This document shows, in pieces, positions 1 through 8,253 of a stretch of DNA of 18,158 nt. Both the position numbers and the translations under genes were made by a program. The notes under the pieces were generated by a model, which worked only from the letters and a program-made list of their open reading frames with translations, was not told the origin of the DNA and did not search any database. The stretch's first letter is position 1. Every line of letters begins with the position of its first letter. This DNA comes from Bacillota bacterium (GTDB lineage: Bacteria > Bacillota > Dethiobacteria > DTU022): NCBI GenBank assembly GCA_012510325.1, contig JAAZIG010000009.1:1-18158 (forward strand), read 5' to 3'.

Positions 1-819
1 ATCACCGGGATTGTGCTCATGCCCATGGGAGCGGCCGCTCTGGTCTGGTCGCCCCTGCTCAAGACTCTGATCGGGAAAGTGGGGCTGCGCGGCACCTTTG
101 TATCCTGCGGTCTGTTCCTGTTCGTGGCGATCATTCTGGCGTCTCGGGCCATGGAGATTCCCCATCAGGAGAACGGCTTGCCCCAGCCGGCGGGTGCAGC
201 GGAGCCTGTCGGCAGGATCGACTGGCGCCGGCTGCTCTGCAATCCCGTCTTTGTCCTGCTCTGGCTGATGCTGGGGCTGACCACGGGAACGGGCAATATG
301 TTTGCCGGCCAGCTGGTTCAGGTTGCCGCGCTTAATTTCAAGATTCCCTGGGGTTATCTGCTCGTTGCTCTTTTCGCTCTGGCCAGCACTTTGGGAAGGC
401 TTATCGGCGGGTTGCTCTGTGACCGCTTCGGCTACCTGCGCAATATCAGGGTGGCCCTGCTTTTGCTCGGTGGGGCGATGCCCCTTTTTCTCAGTGGAAG
501 GGGTGCTCCGGCGTTGGTGGCGGCAACCCTGTTTTTGGGGGCCGGTTACGGTAGCCTGTTCACCTCTTTCCCGACAGCTACGGGAAACCTGTTTGGTCTG
601 GGCGATTTTGGACTTATTTACGGAATCCTTTTTACCGCGGTGGGCATTGCCGGATTTGCCGGTCCGCTGGCGGCGGCTCTCGCCGATCGCAGCGGTTGCT
701 ACGATGGAGCTTTCCTCATTGGACTGGCCGCTGCCCTTCTCTGCTTTTTGCTGAGCGTGCTCCTGCAGCGCTTCACCGGGGCTTCGCCGGAGCCGGGAGA
801 CAGAGCGGAGGGCGCTTGA
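1..819 (+). CDS. MFS transporter, OFA-like, C-terminal part (5' end outside the window)
   Basis: The reading frame is open from base 1, so the start and the N-terminal half are missing; about 272 codons are present and it ends at TGA 817-819. The protein is strongly hydrophobic with about six predicted membrane helices, matching the second half of a 12-helix major facilitator transporter. The segment GGLLCDRFGYLRNIR fits the conserved MFS loop motif (G-x3-D-R-x-G) between helices 8 and 9, and is preceded by a typical GRLIGG helix end. The glycine-rich helices resemble the oxalate/formate antiporter (OFA) group, which exchanges small carboxylates across the inner membrane, but the substrate cannot be read from this half. 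It lies 140 bases upstream of a radical SAM gene on the same strand, so co-transcription is possible. The MFS call is firm; the OFA subgroup is tentative. Confidence 0.85.
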   Translation: MTGIVLMPMGAAALVWSPLLKTLIGKVGLRGTFVSCGLFLFVAIILASRAMEIPHQENGLPQPAGAAEPVGRIDWRRLLCNPVFVLLWLMLGLTTGTGNMFAGQLVQVAALNFKIPWGYLLVALFALASTLGRLIGGLLCDRFGYLRNIRVALLLLGGAMPLFLSGRGAPALVAATLFLGAGYGSLFTSFPTATGNLFGLGDFGLIYGILFTAVGIAGFAGPLAAALADRSGCYDGAFLIGLAAALLCFLLSVLLQRFTGASPEPGDRAEGA

Positions 820-959
820 GGGGTCCGGAGCAACCATGTAAGTTTCTCGTGGTGGTGGCGCTACCATTGACCACTACGTTCCAGCTTGACCGGTCAACCG
901 ATGGAAACAGCGTTTGCAGCAACAACTGCTGAAAAGAGCCGGGAGGCGAGGATAAACCA
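820..959 (+). promoter_or_regulatory. Structured leader / possible operator region upstream of the radical SAM gene
   Basis: This 140-base gap contains three inverted repeats. Bases 848-856 (CGTGGTGGT) pair with 870-878 (ACCACTACG) in nine pairs with one G-U and a 13-base loop. Bases 886-897 are a perfect 12-base palindrome, TTGACCGGTCAA, and a further copy of its half-site TTGACC lies at 867-872. Bases 917-921 and 927-931 form a small CAGCA/TGCTG hairpin. The ribosome binding site GAGGA is at 948-952. The palindrome could be a repressor site, or the whole could be an RNA leader element; I do not recognise a known riboswitch class. Confidence 0.35.
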
Positions 960-1832
960 ATGATCACCGGACTTCATTTTCTACTGACCTATGAATGCAC
1001 TTACGAATGCGACCACTGTTTTCTCTTTAGCGGGCCCCGCTCCGGGGGTACCTTCACCCTGCAGCAGATCGAGACAGCGCTGCGTGAAGCCGCTGTTTCG
1101 GGGAGTGTGAAAAAAATATGTTTTGAGGGGGGGGAGCCGTTTCTCTACTATCCGCTCCTGCTGGCGGGGGTGCGGAAGGCCCGGGAGATCGGTTTCCAGG
1201 TCGGTTTGGTCACAAATGGTTATTTTGCTGTCAGCGAAGCCGATGCCATGCTCTGGTTGGAACCCCTGGTCGATGCGGGGATCACCGCTTTAAGCATCAG
1301 TGAGGATCGTTACCACAATCCCGGTGAGGTGGATCCTTCACGCGCCTCGCTTGCCCGGAAAGCTGCCGAGAAGCTCTCGCTGCCCCGATCCGTTCTCAGC
1401 ATCGCGGATTCTCCGGAAACAAAAAGCAAGGTGGAAGAACCGCTCATGTACAGGGGCAGGGCTGCGGAAAAACTCGCCGGGGAGGCGGCCCTCCTGCCTG
1501 CCGACAGTTTTGACAGATGCCCCTACGAGGATCTGTTCAATCCGGGCCGGGTGCATCTTGATGCTTACGGCCATGTTCAGATCTGCCAGGGGGTGAGCAT
1601 CGGGAATATGTGGAGCACTGCGCTTTCGGAGATATTGACCGATTACCGGGCGGCGGATCACCCCATCTGCGGCCCTCTGGCCGCAGGGGGTCCCCTGCAG
1701 CTGGCCCGAACTTACGGGCTGGCCCACGCTTCCGGTTACGCAGATGCCTGCCATTTCTGCTACAGCATGCGCCTGGCTCTGCTGGAGCGTTTTCCTCTTC
1801 ACCTGGCGCCGCTGCAGGTCTATGGATTATAG
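960..1832 (+). CDS. Radical SAM protein with SPASM-like C-terminal cysteines, function unknown
   Basis: This 290-residue protein has the radical SAM cluster motif C13-x3-C17-x2-C20 (CTYECDHC) right at its N-terminus, which binds a [4Fe-4S] cluster and S-adenosylmethionine. It also has the GGEP motif at residues 57-60 and a VTNGY strand near 84-88. The C-terminal third carries further cysteines at 187, 209, 237, 264 and 267 (the last two as CHFC). This spacing suggests an auxiliary Fe-S cluster of the SPASM or twitch kind, found in enzymes that modify peptides or proteins. The ATG at 960 is supported by GAGGA at 948-952. No precursor peptide gene was found next to it, so the substrate is unknown. 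Its neighbours are an MFS transporter upstream and a convergent corrinoid-activation gene 21 bases downstream. The superfamily is certain; the reaction is not. Confidence 0.88.
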   Translation: MITGLHFLLTYECTYECDHCFLFSGPRSGGTFTLQQIETALREAAVSGSVKKICFEGGEPFLYYPLLLAGVRKAREIGFQVGLVTNGYFAVSEADAMLWLEPLVDAGITALSISEDRYHNPGEVDPSRASLARKAAEKLSLPRSVLSIADSPETKSKVEEPLMYRGRAAEKLAGEAALLPADSFDRCPYEDLFNPGRVHLDAYGHVQICQGVSIGNMWSTALSEILTDYRAADHPICGPLAAGGPLQLARTYGLAHASGYADACHFCYSMRLALLERFPLHLAPLQVYGL

Positions 1833-1853
1833 CAAATCGGAGAGCGCAGCCGC

Positions 1854-2546
1854 TTAAGCTTCCAATATTTTACCCGCTGATCCGCTGCGCCACTGGCATT
1901 CTTCGCGTTTTGAACAGAAATCGCAGGGAACGCTTTCTGCGCACATCCTCTCGCCGTAGCCGATGACAAAAGAGACGGATTTGCGGGGGATCATCAAGCA
2001 GCTTTTATTCAGGGTTACCCCGATTTTTTCGGCGGGGACAAGGCTGAAGAAGGTTTGCTGCTGCCAGATGGGCCAGCCCTCCTGTCCGGGGTTGGCTTTC
2101 ATCCCGGCTTTAAAACCGTTTTTTTCCGCGTTGTAGACAATCTCTTCCTTGATCATTCGGGATAGTTTGCCGACTGCGGCCGTGCCGGCGCCGTCGAGGG
2201 CGATACCGTGGATCATATCCGCGTTCATAAGCTCTGCCGTTCTCTCTTCCAGTTCTGATCCGATGGTGCACAGCGCCAAGGTCAATTTGGAAGCACCGGC
2301 GAAAGCCCGTGCGACCAGCGATCCTGAAAAGGTGCCTCCAGCGAAGGTGATCTCCTCGTGCTGAAAATCGGTAACCGGCAGGGTGCCGTAGAGCGCTGCC
2401 GGCTTCAACAATGAGTTGGCCTCATCGAGAATTTCGGCGGCGGTCCGGTTTAACAATGCTGAAGCCTTGGCCGGGTCAATCCCCTGACCGATTAAAATGT
2501 CATCCGGAACAAGTTCAATCTGCAGGTTATCTCTTACTTCGAACAT
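1854..2546 (-). CDS. Vitamin B12-dependent methionine synthase activation-domain protein (stand-alone)
   Basis: This 230-residue protein consists of a single domain resembling the reactivation domain at the C-terminus of cobalamin-dependent methionine synthase MetH, which binds SAM and helps reductively remethylate an inactivated corrinoid. The family signature is at residues 153-192: PGQEGWPIWQQ, then KIGVTLN, then MIPRKSVSFVIG. The usual tyrosine after PG is replaced by glutamine. The C-terminus carries C202-x5-C208-x2-C211-x5-C217, which may hold a metal or Fe-S centre. The catalytic MetH domains are absent. Such free-standing copies are common in acetogenic and corrinoid-using anaerobes and may act on MetH or another corrinoid methyltransferase. 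The ATG at 2546 follows AGGAGG at the right distance. The gene is convergent with the radical SAM gene and divergent from the jet operon. Confidence 0.85.
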   Translation of the reverse strand: MFEVRDNLQIELVPDDILIGQGIDPAKASALLNRTAAEILDEANSLLKPAALYGTLPVTDFQHEEITFAGGTFSGSLVARAFAGASKLTLALCTIGSELEERTAELMNADMIHGIALDGAGTAAVGKLSRMIKEEIVYNAEKNGFKAGMKANPGQEGWPIWQQQTFFSLVPAEKIGVTLNKSCLMIPRKSVSFVIGYGERMCAESVPCDFCSKREECQWRSGSAGKILEA

Positions 2547-2851
2547 TGGCTGGAACCTCCTGAATGTAACTGATTGAATTGAGGGAACGCTGTTTCCGAT
2601 ACACCGCTATGTTCGCGAAGTCCGGAGTGAAAACCTGCCAGTGCCTCAATTTAATTAAGCATTTTGTGCAGCAGTTTGTTGGCTTTTTGCTTTGGCGGAA
2701 CAGCGCCTGCCCAGGGCAGCGGGAGAGGCGGTGGCAACAGGGGGAGCGGTTCTGTTGTGGGAGTGTAAAAATATGTAGAACAGCGCAGCTAAATGCCGCC
2801 GCAGCCCCGGTAGGCGGAGGATTATTCCGTCGCCGTGTTGAATATTACGTC
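2547..2851. other. 305-base divergent intergenic region between the B12-activation gene and jetA
   Basis: This gap must hold the promoters of the minus-strand B12-activation gene and of the plus-strand jet operon. The visible elements are an AT-rich patch around 2648-2663, a 13-base inverted repeat CTGCCC-A-GGGCAG near 2707-2719, and the direct repeat GAACAGCGC at 2698-2706 and 2778-2786, exactly 80 bases apart. There is also a purine-rich GGCGGAGG at 2813-2820. I could not assign a -35/-10 pair with confidence on either strand. A reading frame in phase with jetA stays open across the region from a TTG at 2579, but the 91-residue extension has no ribosome binding site and does not look like protein. 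Confidence 0.5.
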
Positions 2852-4297
2852 ATGATCACTCTTAACTCCAACAGTCATCTTTTTGAGCATATTCCGGAGA
2901 ATCTTTTTTCGGTTTTTACCGGGCCGCTCAAGGAGGTGCATGCGGCTCTTCTTTTTCTGGTACACGATCTTTACCGGCGCAGTATCTACCCGCTGCCTAA
3001 AGAGACGATCATCGATCTGTTTTGCGAGCACCTTGAGACCAATGCTTGCGGGGAATGGCCGGCGGAAGATGACGACACCGAAGAGGAGGTTGCGGATCGG
3101 AGTATCCGCGGCCGGGCCAACCAACTTTTTCGCAAACTGGATGAGGCCGGCTGGGTCGATCAGGAGCAGAACCCCGACTACAGCATCCGGGTGGTGATGC
3201 CCGATCATGCCCTGGCTATTCTCGATACCCTGGACAAGATTCGCCGGGGCTACCGGATGGAGTACCGCGGCCGGATCCTGAGCATCTATCAAAATCTGAC
3301 CGGCGAGGAGAGCTTTTCATATGTTGCCCTGCAGCAGGCGGATGAAGCCACCGCAGAGCTCATCGACGGATTGAAAAGCCTCAGCCACAGCATCAAGAAG
3401 TATACCGGGGAGCTGCTCGCGGTAAAGGAGCCGCGCGATATCCTGAGCCATATCTTCGATCAGTATTTCAGCGAAGTGCTCGGGGAGCAGTACTATCGGC
3501 TGAAAACGTCGGAGCATATCTCCAAGTATCGCACCGGTATTATCACCCGGGTGAAGCAGTGGCAGGCGAACCGGACGGCGATCACCGAACAGGCCCGTCA
3601 GATGGTCGAAGAGAAGCAGGCGGCGGAGAGCCTCCTGGCAGAGAACCAGATTTACGACTGGCTGGAGCATATCGAGGAGTCGTTCATCAGCATCGACGAG
3701 ATCCTGGAAGAGATTGACCGGCGCAATGTTCAGTACGCCCGTGCTGCAGTGGAGAAGCTGCGCTTTCAGCTGAGGCACGGCAAGGGGAGCGAGCAGTCGC
3801 TGCGCCGTGCTCTGAGCTATCTTTCCGGAGAGGCCCGGCGCCGCGGCGAGCGCGAAGAGGTCAGTGCTGCTGTCGGCGGCATCATCCGCCTCTTTCCACA
3901 GCGTTCTATCGATGAACTGAGCATCAAAACGCCGCCCCGGCGCCGGAAGGAGCATCTCCCCCAGCCGCTGCGTATTCCCGAGGTGCCCGGACAGGTCCGG
4001 CAGGCCAAGCTGGAGCGCTTCCGCAAGCGGGTCCGCGAGGAGATTGTCGTTGAAGAGATTAACCGCTACGTCGGGGAACTGCTGGCGGAAAGGGAGACGC
4101 TGCCTTTGAGCGAGCTGCCCCTTTACGCCCGGGAGGAGTGGATTCGGTTGATCTATATCATCCTCTACAGCCGTTCGCGCCGGGCGAACTATCTCCTTGC
4201 CGGAGAGCGGGGACAGACTGTGGCGCTTCGCCGGGGAGCGATCGAGGTGCCCGCCCTGTTTTTGCAGAGAAAGGAGCCCCGGGATGAGCCGGTTTGA
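2852..4297 (+). CDS. jetA: Wadjet anti-plasmid system protein JetA (kleisin-like, non-type-I form)
   Basis: JetA is the kleisin-like subunit (MukF/MksF analogue) that bridges the heads of the SMC dimer JetC and recruits JetB. The 481-residue product begins with a conserved-looking segment (HLFEHIPENLFSVFTGP, residues 9-25). Next come an N-terminal winged-helix-like region, an acidic stretch (DDDTEEE) near residues 73-79, long alpha-helical regions in the middle and a basic C-terminal part. It lacks the opening typical of the DUF3375 JetA of type I Wadjet and instead resembles the JetA family of types II/III (DUF5716). The assignment rests mainly on gene order with jetB, jetC and jetD. The ATG at 2852 is chosen because the family-like sequence starts there, but the nearest Shine-Dalgarno-like run, at 2813-2820, is about 30 bases away, which is unusual. 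The stop overlaps jetB by 14 bases. Confidence 0.88.
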   Translation: MITLNSNSHLFEHIPENLFSVFTGPLKEVHAALLFLVHDLYRRSIYPLPKETIIDLFCEHLETNACGEWPAEDDDTEEEVADRSIRGRANQLFRKLDEAGWVDQEQNPDYSIRVVMPDHALAILDTLDKIRRGYRMEYRGRILSIYQNLTGEESFSYVALQQADEATAELIDGLKSLSHSIKKYTGELLAVKEPRDILSHIFDQYFSEVLGEQYYRLKTSEHISKYRTGIITRVKQWQANRTAITEQARQMVEEKQAAESLLAENQIYDWLEHIEESFISIDEILEEIDRRNVQYARAAVEKLRFQLRHGKGSEQSLRRALSYLSGEARRRGEREEVSAAVGGIIRLFPQRSIDELSIKTPPRRRKEHLPQPLRIPEVPGQVRQAKLERFRKRVREEIVVEEINRYVGELLAERETLPLSELPLYAREEWIRLIYIILYSRSRRANYLLAGERGQTVALRRGAIEVPALFLQRKEPRDEPV

Positions 4298-4919
4298 AGA
4301 GCTTTATGAGCAGCTGAACGATAAAGAAAAAGCTTTTTTTAGCGAGATTGTGAACCGCCTTCTGGCGCGAACTTTCCTGGTCTTCGAACGGGAAGAGGAC
4401 CGCCGCGGGTACCGCTTTGTCGAGCGTCATCTGACCTTGTTCCAGCGCTATCTGGAGCTGGCCGGCTGGGATCTTTTTCATGACCGGCAGCTGGCGGTGA
4501 TCCAGCTGTACAACAGGGACGAGCGCAACCGGCGCAATTTTACCATTCAGGAGACGATCTTCCTGTTCATTTTGCGCCTTCTTTATGATGACAAGAGAAG
4601 GGAGCTGCGCCTGACCGATCAGGTTTTTGCTACGGGCCAGGAGATCCAGGAAAAATATTTTGCCCTGGGGATCAGGCAGCGGCTGCCGGCGCGGGAAGAT
4701 CTGCAGCGAATCTTGAGGCTCTTTAGCAGGTTCTCCTTACTTGACCTGAAAAGAGGTCACTGGAGGGATCCGGAAGCGCTCTACCTGCTTTACCCTTCGC
4801 TGCTGCTGGTGCTCAATACAGCTGATCTGGAATCCCTTGCGCAATGGTTGAGCGAGCAGGCGGCCTGGCCGGAGGAGAGCGGCGCCGAGGATCCTGATGA
4901 GCTGGAGGGCGACGACTAA
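4284..4919 (+). CDS. jetB: Wadjet anti-plasmid system protein JetB (KITE/MksE-like, DUF4194 type)
   Basis: JetB is the MksE-like winged-helix accessory subunit that binds the kleisin JetA within the JetABC complex and contacts DNA. The 211-residue product is mostly helical. It has a segment typical of the DUF4194/MksE group, RRNFTIQETIFLFILRLLYD (about residues 84-103), followed by a winged-helix-like region and an acidic tail (ESGAEDPDELEGDD). The ATG at 4284 is preferred over longer in-frame starts because AAGGAG at 4271-4276 sits seven bases upstream, inside the end of jetA. The 14-base overlap suggests translational coupling and a fixed JetA:JetB ratio. jetC follows after 28 bases. Confidence 0.88.
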   Translation: MSRFEELYEQLNDKEKAFFSEIVNRLLARTFLVFEREEDRRGYRFVERHLTLFQRYLELAGWDLFHDRQLAVIQLYNRDERNRRNFTIQETIFLFILRLLYDDKRRELRLTDQVFATGQEIQEKYFALGIRQRLPAREDLQRILRLFSRFSLLDLKRGHWRDPEALYLLYPSLLLVLNTADLESLAQWLSEQAAWPEESGAEDPDELEGDD

Positions 4920-4947
4920 ATAATTGCAGAGGTGGTGTCCCTGAGCG

Positions 4948-7900
4948 GTGCGTTTGCTGACGAAGGTTAAGCTGATCAACTGGCATTTCTTTACCAATGA
5001 AACGATTCCCCTTGACGGCAATATCCTCATCTCCGGGGATAACGGTGCCGGCAAATCGACGCTCATCGATGCCCTGCAGCTGGTGATCGTGGCCGACTTG
5101 AGAAAGATCCGCTTCAACTCATCCGCTTTCGAGGATCGCACCACCCGCGATCTGCGCAGCTATCTGCGCGGGAAGACAGGAGCGGAGGGTGAGGCGGCCT
5201 ATCTGCGCAACGATAATTTCTCCAGCTATGTTGTTCTCGAGATTACCCGGACCACCAGCAACAAACCCTATCTCATCGGGGTGGTCTGCGATTATTACCA
5301 TGCCACCGGCGAGACGGAGCATGTTTTTTTCATGATTGACGAGGAACCGCTGCGCGATGAACTGTTTTTCAAGGAACCGCTTTTGCCGTACAGCCGGCGG
5401 GAGTTCTTTGACTATCTCAAAGCGCGGGGCATCCGGCACCGTCATTACCGCAACGATCTTGGCAGATATATCGACGATCTGCGACAGCTTTTTGGCGGGG
5501 CCAAAGAGTCCTTCTTCTCTCTTTTCAGCAAAGGGATCGCCTTTTCACCCATCACCGACCTGCGCCGATTTGTCTACGATTATATTCTTGAGGAGAAGGT
5601 CATCGATGTGGAGACAATGCGCGACTACTTTGAGAAATTTCGCGAAGTTGAGCGAATCATCGATGATACCAGAAAAGAGATCGATGCGCTGGAGCAGATC
5701 GAGGAGCGCTACCGCCGGATCGAAAAATTACAGCGCCAGCTTGTCCTCGGCGGCTATATGGTTAAGCGGGCACAATGGGAGGAGCAGCAGAAGGGGGTTG
5801 CCCGGCAGGTGAACGCGCAGGAGGAGGCCCGGCAGGCCCTCGGCGAGCTGGCGGGACGAATTGAGGGTGACAAAAAGAAAGAGCGGCTGCTTGAAGAATC
5901 GATCGCCGCACTTAGGGAAGAGATCGCTGAAAATGAGTCCTTCAAGCGGGAGCAGGAGCTGAAGCGGCTCCTTGACGAACTCAGAAGCGAGCTGGCGCTG
6001 CTCGGACAGCTGGAAAAAAATCTTGGCAGCCAGTTCAGGCAGGAGGCCGCTGAAGAGGGGGAGCTGCACCGGGTGATGCAGCAGCTGGAAGCGCCGCTGC
6101 CGCTGACCCGGCCGCTGTTGGAGGCGAAAGATAGCTGGACTGCCGCAGCCGGCGAACCGGGAACAGCCTTTCCTGAAGAGTGGGAGAAGCTGGCGCTGGG
6201 TTGGCGGAGCGCCCTGGTCTGGCTGCAACTGCAGAAAAACAGTCTGGAGGAGGAGGTGCGGGATCGCCGGGAGCAGATTGCCCGCCTCCAAGAGTCCCTG
6301 CGCCATCTGGCCAAAAATCAGGTTCTCAGCGCCGAATCACCGGCGATGCGGCTGAAAGAGGTTTTGGAAGCAGAGCTGCGCTCTCCGGCCGGGGCGCCGG
6401 TTCCCGTCGACATCTTCTGCGAAGCCGTCGAAATCCGTGATCCCAACTGGCGCAGCGCCGTCGAAGGTTATCTGCATGGCCAAAAATTTGATCTTCTGGT
6501 TCCCCCGGACTGCTATGAACAGGCGCTGGCCATTTACCGGAGAGAAAGAAGCAGCCGCCCCCTTGAGAGCGTCGGTTTGGTGAACACGGCGCGCCTGCTC
6601 GGGGAGGTGCTGCCCGCCCGTGAGGGGAGCCTGGCGGAGGAACTTATCGCCGAAGTCGATTATATTGAAGCCTACGCCCGCCATTTGCTCGGTGGGGTGA
6701 TCAAGTGTCTTTCGGAAAGCGAGCTCGGCAGGCACGAGGCGGCGATCACCGCGCAGGGGCTGCTCTATCAGCAGCACAGCATCCGGCAGATCCCCCGGGC
6801 TCATTATGAGGTGCCCTATATCGGGAAAGAGGCGATCCGCTTTCAGATAGCACGCCAGAAAGAGGCGCTGCGGGAGGAAGAGGAGCTGCTGGCGGAAGCG
6901 AAGCGTCGGCTTGCTGTCGCTTCAAGCGCTCATCTGGCCCATGACAAGATTGACCGCTACAGCACCTGGGCGCAGGAGGCGGCCCGGCTGGGGGCGAAAG
7001 CGGCTTTGGAAGAGAAGCTGGCGGGGCGGGAAAAAGAGCTGCTCTCTCTCGACTTCAGTGATCTGGAACAGCTGAAAGCTGTTTTGGGTCAAAAGGAGGG
7101 TTCTCTGCGGAGCCTGAAAGAGGCGCTGGAGCAGAACAACAGAAAGTTCGGCGGGTTGGAGGATTGGCTGGGAAGACTCGGGGGGGAAATTGAGTTGCTG
7201 GAGAAGGCGGCGGAGGCGGAAAAAACCGCCTGTGAAGCCTATCTCGCTGATTTGTCCGCTCCGCTGCAGAAGGAATGCGCCGGGAAATGGGAGCGTGAGG
7301 TGGTGCGGAGGAGCCCCGCGGAGCTGCACCAGAATTATCGCAGCAGCAACGAGGGAGCCAAAACCCGCCTGGATAAACATCGCGAGACTCTGGTCAAGCT
7401 GCGCACCGCATTTGTTTATAACTTTCATTTTTCCGGGGATTCTGAGGCGGAGGACAATGAACTTTTCCGGCAGCGTCTGCAGCTGCTGGTGGAGAGCCAC
7501 CTGCAGGACTATGAGGCCCGGGCGCGCGCAGCGCGCGAACAGGCCGAGCAGAGCTTTCAGGAGAACTTTGTCGCCCGGCTCGGTGAATTCATCAAGCTGG
7601 CCCGGGAGGAGATCCGAGAGCTCAACCGCGCTCTCAAGGAGATGCGTTTCGGCACCGATGCCTACTATTTCAGCCTGACCCCGAAAAAAGATACGCGCCG
7701 CTATTACGAGATGATCATGGATACCGGCGTCTATCAGGGATCCATCTTTCGGGAGGCTTTTTTCCAGAAATATGGCGAGACCATCACCGATCTGTTCAAT
7801 GAGATCACCCGCGATGGCGATGATTTTTTGGAAAATGTCCAGACGCTCACCGATTACCGTTCTTACCTGGATTTTGATATCATTATTACCGATACGCTGA

Positions 7901-8253
7901 ACCACAAGAGCTATTTTTCCAAGGTGGCCCGGGACAAGTCCGGGGGCGAGACCCAGGTTCCCTTCTACGTGGCCATCCTCGCTTCTTTCTACCAAGCCTA
8001 CCAGCTTTACCGCAAAAGCGACACTTTGCGCCTGGTCGTCTTCGACGAAGCGTTCAACCGGATGGATGCCGATCGCGTTGAAGAGGCGATCATCTTTATG
8101 AAAAACCTCGGTTTTCAGGCGATCGTGGTCGCCCCAACGGGGCGGATTCAGCTCATTGTCCCCTACATGAATACCAACCTTATCGTTATGCGCGACGGTT
8201 TCAACAGCTTTATCGAGCGGGTTGGGCGAAAGGATTTGGAGCGGTGGAGCTGA
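4948..8253 (+). CDS. jetC: Wadjet anti-plasmid system protein JetC (SMC/MukB-like ATPase)
   Basis: JetC is the SMC motor of Wadjet. It dimerises, hydrolyses ATP and extrudes DNA loops, which allows small circular DNA to be recognised. The 1101-residue protein has a complete SMC layout. Walker A, GDNGAGKST, is at residues 30-38. A long coiled coil rich in E, K, R, L and Q follows. A hinge-like globular insert lies around 468-600, then the returning coiled coil. The ABC signature KSGGETQ is at 997-1003, and Walker B, LVVFDEAF, has D1033 and catalytic E1034. The start is GTG 4948; an in-frame stop at 4942 rules out anything longer. Its ribosome binding site is weak (GAGGTGG about 12 bases upstream), so translation may depend on coupling to jetB. 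The gene overlaps jetD by 10 bases. No truncation or frameshift is seen. Confidence 0.95.
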   Translation: MRLLTKVKLINWHFFTNETIPLDGNILISGDNGAGKSTLIDALQLVIVADLRKIRFNSSAFEDRTTRDLRSYLRGKTGAEGEAAYLRNDNFSSYVVLEITRTTSNKPYLIGVVCDYYHATGETEHVFFMIDEEPLRDELFFKEPLLPYSRREFFDYLKARGIRHRHYRNDLGRYIDDLRQLFGGAKESFFSLFSKGIAFSPITDLRRFVYDYILEEKVIDVETMRDYFEKFREVERIIDDTRKEIDALEQIEERYRRIEKLQRQLVLGGYMVKRAQWEEQQKGVARQVNAQEEARQALGELAGRIEGDKKKERLLEESIAALREEIAENESFKREQELKRLLDELRSELALLGQLEKNLGSQFRQEAAEEGELHRVMQQLEAPLPLTRPLLEAKDSWTAAAGEPGTAFPEEWEKLALGWRSALVWLQLQKNSLEEEVRDRREQIARLQESLRHLAKNQVLSAESPAMRLKEVLEAELRSPAGAPVPVDIFCEAVEIRDPNWRSAVEGYLHGQKFDLLVPPDCYEQALAIYRRERSSRPLESVGLVNTARLLGEVLPAREGSLAEELIAEVDYIEAYARHLLGGVIKCLSESELGRHEAAITAQGLLYQQHSIRQIPRAHYEVPYIGKEAIRFQIARQKEALREEEELLAEAKRRLAVASSAHLAHDKIDRYSTWAQEAARLGAKAALEEKLAGREKELLSLDFSDLEQLKAVLGQKEGSLRSLKEALEQNNRKFGGLEDWLGRLGGEIELLEKAAEAEKTACEAYLADLSAPLQKECAGKWEREVVRRSPAELHQNYRSSNEGAKTRLDKHRETLVKLRTAFVYNFHFSGDSEAEDNELFRQRLQLLVESHLQDYEARARAAREQAEQSFQENFVARLGEFIKLAREEIRELNRALKEMRFGTDAYYFSLTPKKDTRRYYEMIMDTGVYQGSIFREAFFQKYGETITDLFNEITRDGDDFLENVQTLTDYRSYLDFDIIITDTLNHKSYFSKVARDKSGGETQVPFYVAILASFYQAYQLYRKSDTLRLVVFDEAFNRMDADRVEEAIIFMKNLGFQAIVVAPTGRIQLIVPYMNTNLIVMRDGFNSFIERVGRKDLERWS

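Noticed and set aside
2600..2650. Cobalamin-riboswitch-like fragments (GTGAAAACCTGCCAGTG)
   Set aside because: Isolated matches to box-like strings, but the order and strand do not fit the cobalamin riboswitch core, and the element is not complete on the strand of the B12-activation gene.
2579..2851. N-terminal extension of jetA from TTG 2579
   Set aside because: The extension has no ribosome binding site, its translation is Cys/Arg/Gln-rich and not family-like, and it would occupy the whole promoter region.
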